Positions 34,254 through 42,366 of a stretch of 64,000 bases of DNA are shown in pieces. Made by a program: the position numbers and the translations under genes. Where the stretch lies: assembly GCA_052084925.1 (NCBI GenBank), contig JBQDEV010000001.1, positions 186,001 to 250,000 on the forward strand, in the 5' to 3' direction. The DNA is from CmP2 sp052084925 (lineage in GTDB: Bacteria > Actinomycetota > Actinomycetes > Actinomycetales > Micrococcaceae). Below the pieces are notes generated by a model, which saw nothing but the letters and a program-made list of their open reading frames with translations, was not told the origin of the DNA and searched no databases. The stretch's first letter is position 1; each line of letters begins with the position of its first letter.

Positions 34254-34318
34254 CCGACACAGAAGTTGCACATCGCCGGTGGGCGGTATCCCGTATCTGG
34301 GGTACCGCCCACCGGCGT
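34251..34318. repeat. 68-bp repeat with long hairpin, copy 2
   Basis: This is the second copy of the element at 29996-30063 in the same orientation; it begins exactly at the stop codon of the NRAMP-like gene. The final 46 bases (34273-34318), which contain the 19-bp-arm hairpin, are identical in both copies. The segment between the copies holds the antitoxin, lacI, aldolase and transporter genes. Confidence 0.85.
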
Positions 34319-34466
34319 TTCTGAACGCTGTTGCCACCGCATCAGAGCAACGATCCCGTCTCATCGATTTCTCACGGCGCTCTCACGGCCACATCACAAT
34401 GACTGTTTATCGTCCGAGGTGTCGCCGGAGATGTCCTCCGGGACGTCTCCTTGAAAGGAACAGGCC

Positions 34467-35045
34467 ATGAACAAGAGGAACGTTATTGCGGGTGCTGCCG
34501 TTGCAGCACTGCTCTTGACGGCGACCCCCACGGTCGCTGTGGCTGATCAGAACGTCAGCCGCACGGGCAACTACACTGTGTCGGCGGGCAAGACCATCGA
34601 CGGAAACCTGACCGTGCGCAACGGCACCGTGACCATCCGCGGCGAAGTCGACGGTAACGTCCGACAGATCGGGTCCGGGTCCGTGGTGATCGCCAAGACC
34701 GGAAAAGTGGACGGAAACGTCAGTGAAACCGGCAGCGGCAGTGTGAACAACTACGGCGAGGTCGACGGGAACATTTCCGAGGCTGACGCCGGCGACCTCA
34801 ACGTCCGCGCCAGCGGCAAGGTCGACGGCAATGTGACCGAGAACGGCAGCGGAACCCTGCGCGTATACGGCAAGGTGGACGGCAACGTCACCGAGAACGG
34901 TGCCGGCCAGCTCTACCTCTTCAAGACCGCTCGCGTGGATGGCAACGTGACCGAGAAGAACGACGGCAACCTCTTCGTCTACAAGGGTGCCAAGGTGGAC
35001 GGCAAGATCTCCGAGAACGGCGCCGGCGTCCGCCGCAATCTCTGA
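34467..35045 (+). CDS. Secreted repeat protein of bactofilin/beta-helix type
   Basis: 192 residues, AAGGA before the ATG. A Sec signal peptide (residues 1-27, cleavage after AVA) is followed by eight repeats built on [VI]-D-G-N-[VIL]; the D-G-N units start near residues 44, 61, 81, 99, 119, 137, 157 and 177, spaced 17 to 20 residues apart. Each repeat adds a short beta strand, as expected for a right-handed beta-helix. The repeats resemble polymer-forming cytoskeletal proteins (bactofilins), but the signal peptide places this one outside the cell. A role as a surface or matrix filament is possible. Confidence 0.8.
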   Translation: MNKRNVIAGAAVAALLLTATPTVAVADQNVSRTGNYTVSAGKTIDGNLTVRNGTVTIRGEVDGNVRQIGSGSVVIAKTGKVDGNVSETGSGSVNNYGEVDGNISEADAGDLNVRASGKVDGNVTENGSGTLRVYGKVDGNVTENGAGQLYLFKTARVDGNVTEKNDGNLFVYKGAKVDGKISENGAGVRRNL

Positions 35046-35068
35046 ATCCTCTGAATCGTCGTCAGCTG

Positions 35069-35118
35069 AACGCATCCGGCCGGGTCGCGCTGTGTAGCGC
35101 GGCCCGGCCGGATGCGTT
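35069..35118. terminator. Large hairpin between the repeat-protein gene and pcaJ
   Basis: AACGCATCCGGCCGGG (from 35069) pairs with the segment ending GGATGCGTT at 35118, and the inner CGCGC/GCGCG extends the stem around TGTGTA. It lies between convergent genes and probably ends transcription from both sides. Confidence 0.8.
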
Positions 35119-35137
35119 AAACAAGAGGTGCGGAAGG

Positions 35138-35800
35138 TCAGTCCTCGATCAGCTCGAATTCGACGCCAGGATGCGCTTCCTGCAGTTCCTCGAAGGTGAT
35201 GCCGTGCAGCTCGCGCACCTTCACGATCCCGGATTCGTCGAGCAGCAGCACTGCCTTGTCCGAGTAGATGCGCGAGACGCACCCGACACCGGTGAGCGGG
35301 AAGGTGCACTCCGGAAGCAGCTTCACGTCCCCCTTCTTGGTGAACAGGTCCATCATCACGTAGGTGTCTTTGGCACCGATGGCCAGGTCCATGGCCCCAC
35401 CGACAGCAGGGATCGCCCCGGGCTTGCCGGTGGACCAGTTCGCCAGGTCGCCCTTAGCGGAGACCTGGTAGGCACCGAGCACGCAGACGTCCAGGTGTCC
35501 GCCGCGCATCATCGCGAACGAGTCGGCGTGGTGGAAGTAGCTGGCGCCGGGTAGCTCGGTGACCGGGATCTTGCCGGCGTTGATGAGGTCCTCATCGATC
35601 TGGTCGCCGGTAGCCTGTGGGCCCATGCCCAGCATGCCGTTCTCGGTGTGCAGGGTGACCCGCTTCTCGGCGTCGAGGTAGTTCGACACCTTGGTGGGCT
35701 GGCCGATGCCGAGGTTGACGAACGAGTGGGGCTGAATGTCGTCGGCGATGACCTTCGCCAGGGCGTCCTGGTCCAACGGGGTATCAGTGATGGTTGCCAT
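35138..35800 (-). CDS. pcaJ: 3-oxoadipate CoA-transferase beta subunit
   Basis: 220 residues from the ATG at 35800 (GAGGAGAGGAC upstream). It is the B-type subunit of family I CoA-transferases: NLGIGQPTKVSNYL and TENGMLGMGP, in which the Glu is the catalytic residue carrying CoA, then LPGASYFHHADSFAMMRGGHLDVCVLGAYQV. With PcaI it moves CoA from succinyl-CoA to beta-ketoadipate. It is the last gene of the pca operon, 17 bp after pcaI. Confidence 0.95.
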   Translation of the reverse strand: MATITDTPLDQDALAKVIADDIQPHSFVNLGIGQPTKVSNYLDAEKRVTLHTENGMLGMGPQATGDQIDEDLINAGKIPVTELPGASYFHHADSFAMMRGGHLDVCVLGAYQVSAKGDLANWSTGKPGAIPAVGGAMDLAIGAKDTYVMMDLFTKKGDVKLLPECTFPLTGVGCVSRIYSDKAVLLLDESGIVKVRELHGITFEELQEAHPGVEFELIED

Positions 35801-35817
35801 GATGTCCTCTCCTCGCG

Positions 35818-36564
35818 TCAGTTCTGCTGGTCGGCGCTCGGGGCGCACGGCTTGGGGCGGCCTGCGGCGACGGCGTCGTCCTCGGCACGCTGCTTCTCCC
35901 CCGAGGCGGTCGGGATCGTCACGATGGTGTCGGTGTAGATGCCCGGGGTGATCACGTTCTCGGGATCCAGGCAGCCCTCGACGACCTCGTCGACCTGCAC
36001 GATGGTGTGCGCGGCGGCGGTGGCCATCACAGGACCGAAGTTCCGAGCGGTCTTGCGGTAGCGCAGGTTGCCGTACTGGTCCGCTTGGTAGGCCTTGATG
36101 AGGGCGAAGTCGCCGCGGATCGGATGCTCCAGCACGTACTGCTTGCCGTCGATCTCGCGGACTTCTTTACCCTCGGCCAGCTCGGTGCCATAGCCGGTGG
36201 GGCCGAAGAAGGCGCCGATGCCGGCCCCCGCGGCGCGCATCCGCTCGGCGAGGTTGCCCTGGGGCACCAGCTCGAGCTCAATCTCGCCGTTGCGGAACGC
36301 TTCGTCGAAGTGCCAGGAGTCGGACTGGCGGGGGAAGGAGCAGATGATCTTCGCGACCCGGCGCTCCTTGATCAGTAGCGCGAGCCCGGCATCGGCCTGG
36401 CCGGCGTTGTTGTTGACGACGGTGAGGTTGGTGGCGCCCGAGTCGAGCAGGGCGTCGATCAGTTCCATGGGCTGGCCCGCATTGCCGAAGCCGCCGATGA
36501 GCACGGTGGAGTCATCGGTGATGCGGGAGACAGCTTCTTTCGCGGAATCTACGAATTCCAGCAT
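35818..36564 (-). CDS. pcaI: 3-oxoadipate CoA-transferase alpha subunit
   Basis: 248 residues from the ATG at 36564, behind AGGAGG; an upstream frame extension is unrelated sequence. The A-type subunit motif VLIGGFGNAGQPMELIDALL starts near residue 20, followed by NNNAGQADAGLALLI, GAFFGPTGYGTELAEGKE and KTARNFGPVMATAAAHTIVQVDEVV. It forms the CoA-transferase with PcaJ in the fifth step of protocatechuate breakdown. It lies 49 bp after pcaF. Confidence 0.95.
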   Translation of the reverse strand: MLEFVDSAKEAVSRITDDSTVLIGGFGNAGQPMELIDALLDSGATNLTVVNNNAGQADAGLALLIKERRVAKIICSFPRQSDSWHFDEAFRNGEIELELVPQGNLAERMRAAGAGIGAFFGPTGYGTELAEGKEVREIDGKQYVLEHPIRGDFALIKAYQADQYGNLRYRKTARNFGPVMATAAAHTIVQVDEVVEGCLDPENVITPGIYTDTIVTIPTASGEKQRAEDDAVAAGRPKPCAPSADQQN

Positions 36565-36613
36565 GTGTCCTCCTGAAGGGGTGTCGAGGGGTCGAAGTGG
36601 TGGTCTCTGAGGG

Positions 36614-37819
36614 TCAGCGTGCGTTGACGTTCTCCAGCACGACCGCGATGCCCTGGCCGACGCCGATGCACAGGGCGGCCACGCCCCAGCGGTCGCCGGA
36701 TTCCTCGAGGCGGCGGGCCAGGGTGCCCAGCACGCGGGTGCCGGAGGCGCCGAGCGGGTGCCCGATGGCGATGGCCCCACCCCAGGTGTTGACGATGTCC
36801 AGATCCACGCCCCAGGCGTCGGTGCAGGCCAGCGACTGAGCGGCGAAAGCTTCATTGAGCTCGACGGCGGAGATGTCGTCCCAGGTGATACCGGCGCGCT
36901 TCAGCGCCAGATTCACTGCTTCCACGGGGGCGTAGCCGAAGTACTGGGGCTCGTTAGCGGCGGTGGCGCGACCGGCGATGCGGGCCAGGGGCTGCAGGCC
37001 GAGGATGTCGGCGCCCTTCTCGGATCCCAGCCACGCGGCGGAGGCGCCGTCGTTCATGGGCGAGGAGTTGCCCGCGGTGACCATGCCGTTCTCTTTGCGG
37101 AACACGGTGCGCAGCCCGGACAACGACTCGGCCGTGGAGTCGGGGCGGATGGTCTCGTCGCGCGACAGATCAACGCCCGGAACCTGAACGGTGAGGTTGT
37201 CGTACTTGCCCTCGTCCCATGCTGTGTTGGCCAGCTGGTGGGAGTGAGCGGCGAACTCGTCCATCCGCTCGCGGGTGATCCCGTACTTCTCGCGCAGCTG
37301 CTCGGTGGCCTCGCCCAGGGAGACGGTCCACTCGCGCGGCATGTTCTGGTTGATCAGGCGCCAGCCCAGGGTGGTGTTGGCCAGTTCCAGGTTGTGCATC
37401 GGGAAGGGGCGCTCGGTCTTGGGCAGCACCCAGGGGGCGCGCGACATGGATTCGGCACCGCCGACGAGCACGACGTCAGCTTCGCCGGTGTTGATCTGGC
37501 GGGAGCCGATGATGGCGGCATCCAGGGAGGAGCCGCAGAGCCGGTTCACGGTGGTGCCGGGAATGGAGGTGTCGAGTCCGGCCAGCAGGGTGGCCATGCG
37601 GGCGACGTTGCGGTTCTCCTCGCCGGCGCCGTTGGCGTTACCGAAGACGACCTCATCGACGCCGATGCCGTTGTCGGCCAGCTTCGGTGCACGCTTGACG
37701 GACTCGCCGACCACCAGGGCGGCCAGGTCGTCTGGTCGGGTCTTGGCCAGGGCGCCACCCACCTTGCCGAAGGGGGTGCGGACGGCGTCGTAAATATATG
37801 CGTCGGTCAGTTCGGTCAT
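36614..37819 (-). CDS. pcaF: Beta-ketoadipyl-CoA thiolase
   Basis: 401 residues from the ATG at 37819 (AAAGGA upstream). Thiolase residues are clear: nucleophilic Cys in TVNRLCGSSLDA near 90, NEAFAAQ near 340, GGAIAIGHPLGASGTR with the catalytic His, and the second Cys in ALCIGVGQG near 390. It cleaves beta-ketoadipyl-CoA into succinyl-CoA and acetyl-CoA, the final step. The start MTELTDAYIYDAVRTPFGKVGGAL is typical of PcaF-type thiolases. Confidence 0.95.
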   Translation of the reverse strand: MTELTDAYIYDAVRTPFGKVGGALAKTRPDDLAALVVGESVKRAPKLADNGIGVDEVVFGNANGAGEENRNVARMATLLAGLDTSIPGTTVNRLCGSSLDAAIIGSRQINTGEADVVLVGGAESMSRAPWVLPKTERPFPMHNLELANTTLGWRLINQNMPREWTVSLGEATEQLREKYGITRERMDEFAAHSHQLANTAWDEGKYDNLTVQVPGVDLSRDETIRPDSTAESLSGLRTVFRKENGMVTAGNSSPMNDGASAAWLGSEKGADILGLQPLARIAGRATAANEPQYFGYAPVEAVNLALKRAGITWDDISAVELNEAFAAQSLACTDAWGVDLDIVNTWGGAIAIGHPLGASGTRVLGTLARRLEESGDRWGVAALCIGVGQGIAVVLENVNAR

Positions 37820-37887
37820 CGGGCCGATCCTTTCAGGAGGAGACGGGGGAAAGACAGTCGGGGGAAACGGTGGCGGGCAGGGGCGGG

Positions 37888-38328
37888 TCAGAGTTCTTTG
37901 CCGGCGGCGAGATCCTCGTCCACCTGGGCGAAGACCTCCTGGGCGAGCTTGAACGCCACGTTGGCGGCGGGCACGGAGGAGTAGATGGCGGTCTGGAGCA
38001 GGATCTCCTTGATCTCGTCCCGGCTCAACCCGTTGCGTAAGGCGGCGCGCAGGTGCATGGCGCATTCTTCCCAGTATCCGCCGGAGACCATGGCGGAGAT
38101 GGTGACGGCGGAGCGCATGCGACGGTCGAGGCCGGGGCGGGTCCAGATGGTGCCCCAGGCGTAGCGGGTGATGAGGTTCTGGAAGTCCTCCGTGGTCTCG
38201 TCCTTCTTGGACTCGGCGCGGTCGACATGGGCGGCGCCCAGCACTTCGCGACGGACCTCCATGCCGGCGTCGTAGACCTCTTGGGAGGTGCGGTCCATCT
38301 GGTGGCCGACGGGGTTCTGCTCAGTCAT
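37888..38328 (-). CDS. pcaC: 4-carboxymuconolactone decarboxylase
   Basis: 146 residues, standard for a stand-alone PcaC (fusions with PcaD are much longer). The CMD core reads RRMRSAVTISAMVSGGYWEECAMHLRAALRNGLSRDEIKEILLQTAIYSSVPAANVAFKLAQEV, with the E-C and H positions of the family, and the N-terminus has the typical GMEVRREVLGAAHVDRA. It decarboxylates gamma-carboxymuconolactone to the beta-ketoadipate enol-lactone. In many actinobacteria this function is fused to PcaD as PcaL; here the two are separate neighbours. Confidence 0.95.
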   Translation of the reverse strand: MTEQNPVGHQMDRTSQEVYDAGMEVRREVLGAAHVDRAESKKDETTEDFQNLITRYAWGTIWTRPGLDRRMRSAVTISAMVSGGYWEECAMHLRAALRNGLSRDEIKEILLQTAIYSSVPAANVAFKLAQEVFAQVDEDLAAGKEL

Positions 38329-38369
38329 GCTGTGAGGCTCTTCTCTGTTCGGGGCGCTGACGTCTGCGT

Positions 38370-39170
38370 TCAGGCGAATCGGGTGCGCAGCAGCTCGGCC
38401 ACGACCTCGGGCTTCTCGACGGGAGCTTGATGGGCGACGCCGTCGACGACCTCGGCGGTGCCGTGCTGCACGGAAGTGGCGATGAACTGGCCGTCCTCCA
38501 CGGAGCAGACCTGGTCGTCGCTGCCCTGGATGGAGACGATCGGGGTGGAGATCTCGCCGAGCTGATCGCGCACGTCGAAACCACCGAGGGACTCGGCCAG
38601 GCGGGCGTAGGAGAAGCGGTCGGCGTTCTGCAGGGTGTGCAGCAGGGTGGTGGAACGAGTGGGATGGGCCTCGATGAATCCTTCGGCGAACCAGCGTGCG
38701 GCGGAGCCGGCCACCATGGTGGGGGTGCCAGCTTGCTCCACCAGCTGGGCGCGCTCTGCCCAGCCCGCAGGCTCGCCGATCTTGGCGCCTGTGCAGATCG
38801 GGGCGATGCCGTCGAAGAGCTCGCCGTGGTCGAGGCCGAGCTGCAGGGCAACCGCGCCATTGATGGATACCCCGGCGTAGTAGACCTTCGCCCCGGGGGC
38901 GATGCTGCCGGACTCGTGCTGGGAGGCCACGAGATCAGCCACCGCCTGGGCCAGGTCGCCGATGGACAGCTCGGCGGTGTGGGCCGGGGAGGCGTCGTGA
39001 CCGGGGAGATCCCAGCCCACCACGTGGAAGCGGTCGGCGAGCAGCTGGGCGGTCTCGCCCCAGAGCCCCTGGACGCCGGTGCCCAATCCGGCTCCTACGA
39101 ACAGCACATCCTTGACGGTGTCGGCGGGGGCGTCGTTCAGGCGCAGGGCGGTGATCTGGGGAACGGTCAT
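38370..39170 (-). CDS. pcaD: 3-oxoadipate enol-lactonase
   Basis: 266 residues from the ATG at 39170, which overlaps the pcaB stop (ATGA). An alpha/beta hydrolase: DVLFVGAGLGTGVQGLWGETAQLLADRFHVVGWDLPGHD, the nucleophile region VYYAGVSINGAVALQLG (Ser about 99), a cap region, SIQGSDDQVC with the acid Asp, and VDGVAHQAPVEKPEVV with the His. It hydrolyses the enol-lactone to beta-ketoadipate. Its separation from PcaC is noted under pcaC. Confidence 0.92.
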   Translation of the reverse strand: MTVPQITALRLNDAPADTVKDVLFVGAGLGTGVQGLWGETAQLLADRFHVVGWDLPGHDASPAHTAELSIGDLAQAVADLVASQHESGSIAPGAKVYYAGVSINGAVALQLGLDHGELFDGIAPICTGAKIGEPAGWAERAQLVEQAGTPTMVAGSAARWFAEGFIEAHPTRSTTLLHTLQNADRFSYARLAESLGGFDVRDQLGEISTPIVSIQGSDDQVCSVEDGQFIATSVQHGTAEVVDGVAHQAPVEKPEVVAELLRTRFA

Positions 39171-40591
39171 GATCGGCTCCAATCCTCGTAGGCGGCAGTG
39201 AGGCGATCCACCAGGGTGGCGGCTTCGCCGGTGTAGTTGGCGACGTCGAGCAGGTCCTCCAGCTCGGCGTCGGTGACGGTGTCGGGGGCGGCCTCACGCA
39301 GCAGGGCCGCGAAGTCCGCGCCCTCGGCCAGGGAGCGGTCAACGACGTCCTGGATGAGGCGTTTTCCGGAGCCGGGTTCCCCGGCGGCGTTGTCGAGGAC
39401 CGGGGCCAGCTCGGCCACGATCCGCTCGGACACCAACAACGGACCGGTGCGCTTCAGGTTCTCGAGCATCCGCTCGGTGTTCACCCGCAGCCCGGAGGCC
39501 AGTTCGGCGGTCATCTGGGTGGCGCCGCCGGAGAGCCGCAGCAGTTGCCGCAGGGCCGGCCATTCGGTGTGCCAGGCGCCGTCGGGGCGCTCTTCATTGG
39601 CGGCACCGGCGCCGGTGTAGAGCTGGGCCAGCAGCCCGGGGGCCGATAGGGCCGAGGAGTGGATGAGCACCGAGAGTACGGGATTCTGCTTGTGCGGCAT
39701 GGCCGAGGAGCCGCCGCGCCCGGGTGCCACGGGCTCGCCGAGCTCGCCGTTCTCGATGCGGGAGGAGATCAGCACATCGTTGGCGATCTTCCCGCAGGCC
39801 GCCACGGTATCGGCCAGGGCGGAGCCGAGGTCGGTGACCACCAGGCGGTTCGTGTCCCAGGGAGCCGGGGGTGCGATGAGGCCGAGCTGCTCGGCGAGCC
39901 GGTCCACCAGGTCAAAGACGGTGATGCCCTCATCGAGGCGGCCCTCGCGGTGGGCGCGGTCGACCCGTCCCGAGAGGTTGGCCATGGTGCCGGCCGCGCC
40001 GCCCCATTGGACGGGCAGTGCGGCGGAGGCGCGTTCGAGACGCTGAGCGGCCTGGGCGAGACCGGCGGCCCAGCCGGCCACGCGGAGTCCGAACGTCGAA
40101 GGCAGAGAGTGCTGGGCCAGCGAGCGGGCCACCATGGGGGTCTCGCGGTGGGTGCGGGCCAGTTCGATCAGTGCGGCGACGGCGGACTTCATATCGGCGA
40201 CGATCGAGGCGGACACCCGGGAGGCCATCACCATCAGGGCGGTGTCGATGATGTCCTGGCTGGTCGCGCCCATATGCAGGGACTGCGAGGCCCCGCCGGC
40301 GCGGGAGCGCATCTCCTTGAGCACCGGAATCAGGGGGTTGCCTCCGCCCTGGGCCGCGCGGGCCAGGGCCACGAGGTCGTAGCCGGAGGGGTCGGTGGCC
40401 GCGCGGGCGGCCTCGGCCTGGTCCACGGACACCATGCCGACGTCGGCGAGCACTTCGGTCCAGCTGGCCTCGATGTCCAGCAAGGTCTTGAGGAAGGAGT
40501 GGTCGGAGGTCATCTTCGCCACCACCGACGCCGCCCACCCGGGATTGAGCAGTCCGGCGTCCATGGATTCTGGTGCGGGATGATCGATCAT
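39167..40591 (-). CDS. pcaB: 3-carboxy-cis,cis-muconate cycloisomerase
   Basis: 474 residues from the ATG at 40591. A member of the fumarase/aspartase superfamily with the signature GGSSAMPHKQNPVLSVLI near residue 285, LHMGATSQDIIDTALM near 130 and RSLAQHSLPSTFGLRVAGW. It lactonises 3-carboxymuconate to gamma-carboxymuconolactone. It precedes pcaD with a 4-bp overlap. About 190 bp separate it from pcaG; no convincing terminator is seen there, so a single operon is likely. Confidence 0.94.
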   Translation of the reverse strand: MIDHPAPESMDAGLLNPGWAASVVAKMTSDHSFLKTLLDIEASWTEVLADVGMVSVDQAEAARAATDPSGYDLVALARAAQGGGNPLIPVLKEMRSRAGGASQSLHMGATSQDIIDTALMVMASRVSASIVADMKSAVAALIELARTHRETPMVARSLAQHSLPSTFGLRVAGWAAGLAQAAQRLERASAALPVQWGGAAGTMANLSGRVDRAHREGRLDEGITVFDLVDRLAEQLGLIAPPAPWDTNRLVVTDLGSALADTVAACGKIANDVLISSRIENGELGEPVAPGRGGSSAMPHKQNPVLSVLIHSSALSAPGLLAQLYTGAGAANEERPDGAWHTEWPALRQLLRLSGGATQMTAELASGLRVNTERMLENLKRTGPLLVSERIVAELAPVLDNAAGEPGSGKRLIQDVVDRSLAEGADFAALLREAAPDTVTDAELEDLLDVANYTGEAATLVDRLTAAYEDWSRS

Positions 40592-40778
40592 GTGGGGCGC
40601 GGCTCCTGTGCAACCGATTTCATAGTGGCCTTGCCACGGGTGTCGGTCTTCGTAGGGTCTGGTGTGTCCAAGGGTAGCGTGCTGGCGAGAAACCGGGCGC
40701 GGCGGGCCGGTCACAGCCTGTCATGAACGACACAAACGTCCAGTCAGTGGCTGCGGCCGACCCGCCGAGAGAAACCGG

Positions 40779-41426
40779 TCAGTCGTGCACGGGGTACTCG
40801 ATCCCCGGGAACTGCAGGAAGACGGTCTCCTTGTCGGAGTGCTCGCCCTTCGCCTGGATCCAGACGTCGAAGTGCAGCGAGCCGTCGTCGTCACGCCGGG
40901 CGATCAGGGTGTTGCGCCGGGTCTCGTCGAGCGAGCTCAGCAGCGCATCCTGGGCCAGGGCGTCCTCGTTCTCCGGCAGGTAAATCCGGGTGTGCAGCTT
41001 ATTCAGCAGCCCACGGGCGAACACCACCAGGTGGATGAAGGGTGCCTTGCCCTCCTCCGTGGCACCGGGGTTCACGGTGGAGAAGGTGTAGGTGCCCTCG
41101 TTGTCCACGGTGCCGCGGCCCCAGCCGGTGAAGGTGAAGCCGTCGCGCACCAGGGAGCCCGATTTCTGCGGGATTTCGCCGTTCTCGTCGGCCTGCCAGA
41201 TCTCCAGCATGGCGTCCGGAATAGGGTCGCCATTGCCGTCGTAGACGGTGCCGGTCAGGCGCACCGCCTTCGGGTGGGCGGGGTTGATCAGCAGGTTGCC
41301 GTCACGCCAGGGCAGGTGCACCTGGTCAAAGCCATCGGCATAACCGAAGAACGGGCCGATGGTCTGCCCCGGGGTGGGGAACAGTCGGCCATCGTCCATC
41401 CGCTCGGTGGTCTCGTCGATGCGCAT
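40779..41426 (-). CDS. pcaG: Protocatechuate 3,4-dioxygenase alpha subunit
   Basis: 215 residues from the ATG at 41426, which overlaps the pcaH stop (TGATG). The intradiol dioxygenase beta-sandwich is evident: TPGQTIGPFFGYA, LTGTVYDGNGDPIPDAMLEIWQADENGE, FTFTGWGRGTVDNEGTYTFSTVNPG, and PFIHLVVFARGLLNKLHTRIYLP. As in other alpha subunits the iron ligands are not fully kept; the beta chain carries the iron. It acts with PcaH to open the protocatechuate ring. Confidence 0.95.
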   Translation of the reverse strand: MRIDETTERMDDGRLFPTPGQTIGPFFGYADGFDQVHLPWRDGNLLINPAHPKAVRLTGTVYDGNGDPIPDAMLEIWQADENGEIPQKSGSLVRDGFTFTGWGRGTVDNEGTYTFSTVNPGATEEGKAPFIHLVVFARGLLNKLHTRIYLPENEDALAQDALLSSLDETRRNTLIARRDDDGSLHFDVWIQAKGEHSDKETVFLQFPGIEYPVHD

Positions 41427-42235
41427 CAGTGATCCCCCTCTTCGTCTTCCATCCAGGTGCGGTTCGAGCCGCTCAGCACGATGTCGAAGGTGTAGCCGGT
41501 GTTCCACTCGTGGCTGGTGACCGAGTGGTCGTAGGTGCCGACCAGGCGGTCGCGCGCTTTCTGGTCGGTGATGCCCTGGTAGATGGGATCCAGCGGGAAC
41601 AGCGGGTCCCCGGGGAAGTACATCTGGGTGATCATCCGCTGGGTGAAGTCGGTGCCGAACAGCGAGAAGTGGATGTGAGCCGGGCGCCAGGCATTGTGGT
41701 GGTTCTTCCACGGGTACGGTGCCGGCTTGATGGTGGTGAACTCGTAGGAGCCGTCGTCACCGGTGAGGGTGCGGCCGACACCGGCGAAGTTCGGGTCCAG
41801 CGGGGCCGGGTGCTGATCGCGCTTGTGCACGTAACGACCAGCAGCATTGGCCTGCCAGATTTCGACAAGCTGGCCGCGCACGGGGCGCCCGTCGCCGTCG
41901 AGCACTCGACCGCGGACCTTGATGCGCTCACCGATCGGCTCGCCGTTGCCCTGAATAGTCAGGTCCGACTCCAGGGTATGTACATCGCGGTGACCGAACG
42001 CCGGGGACCACAGTTCGATGGTCTCCGGGTCGGTGTGGTGCATGTTCTTGGTGGGGTGACGGAACACGGAGGAGCGGTACGGCGGGTAGTTCAGCCGCGG
42101 CTGGGTCTCCCCCGACGTCGTCGCCGCAATGGATTCGATCTGGGCAGTGATGCTTTCCTGGGAGTCCTGCGTGGCCGCAGGGTCCAGCACGTGGCTGTTG
42201 TTGAAGGCTTCCTCAGTGGTGGCTTCCTGGCTCAC
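41426..42235 (-). CDS. pcaH: Protocatechuate 3,4-dioxygenase beta subunit
   Basis: 269 residues from a GTG at 42235 chosen because AAGGAG lies 6 bases upstream; an ATG at 42256 would place that ribosome site inside the gene. The N-terminal PcaH helix region (RLNYPPYRSSVFRHPTKNM) is present, then IKVRGRVLDGDGRPVRGQLVEIWQANAAGRY (Tyr ligand), and the iron site PAPYPWKNHHNAWRPAHIHFSLFG with the second Tyr and the H-x-H pair. It is the first gene of the pca operon. A 23-bp operator-like palindrome lies 92 bp upstream. Confidence 0.95.
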   Translation of the reverse strand: MSQEATTEEAFNNSHVLDPAATQDSQESITAQIESIAATTSGETQPRLNYPPYRSSVFRHPTKNMHHTDPETIELWSPAFGHRDVHTLESDLTIQGNGEPIGERIKVRGRVLDGDGRPVRGQLVEIWQANAAGRYVHKRDQHPAPLDPNFAGVGRTLTGDDGSYEFTTIKPAPYPWKNHHNAWRPAHIHFSLFGTDFTQRMITQMYFPGDPLFPLDPIYQGITDQKARDRLVGTYDHSVTSHEWNTGYTFDIVLSGSNRTWMEDEEGDH

Positions 42236-42326
42236 GGGCTGCTCCTTTCTACTCATGACTCGGTGCGGGTGCGATGCGCGAGTGGTGGTTCTTTCAGTGT
42301 GACGCGGGCTACGCCGTCCGTCATCA

Positions 42327-42349
42327 CGATTCTCACCTGGCGAGAATCG
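42327..42349. promoter_or_regulatory. Operator-like palindrome upstream of the pca operon
   Basis: CGATTCTC (42327-42334) and GAGAATCG (42342-42349) form a perfect 8-bp inverted repeat with a 7-bp spacer, 92 bp before pcaH. The half-site GAGAATCG occurs again at 43674-43681, upstream of pobA, although there the other arm is degenerate and it overlaps the end of the IclR gene. The neighbouring IclR protein is the natural candidate to bind. Confidence 0.55.
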
Positions 42350-42366
42350 GATGAGGTCGGTCACAC

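Noticed and set aside
29996..34318. The two hairpin repeats as a CRISPR array or insertion-sequence ends
   Set aside because: There are only two copies 4.2 kb apart in the same orientation, no spacers, no cas genes and no transposase between them.
36758..37984. A 408-codon open frame on the plus strand opposite pcaF
   Set aside because: Low-complexity Gly/Val/Asp-rich translation without a start signal, opposite a well-supported thiolase gene.
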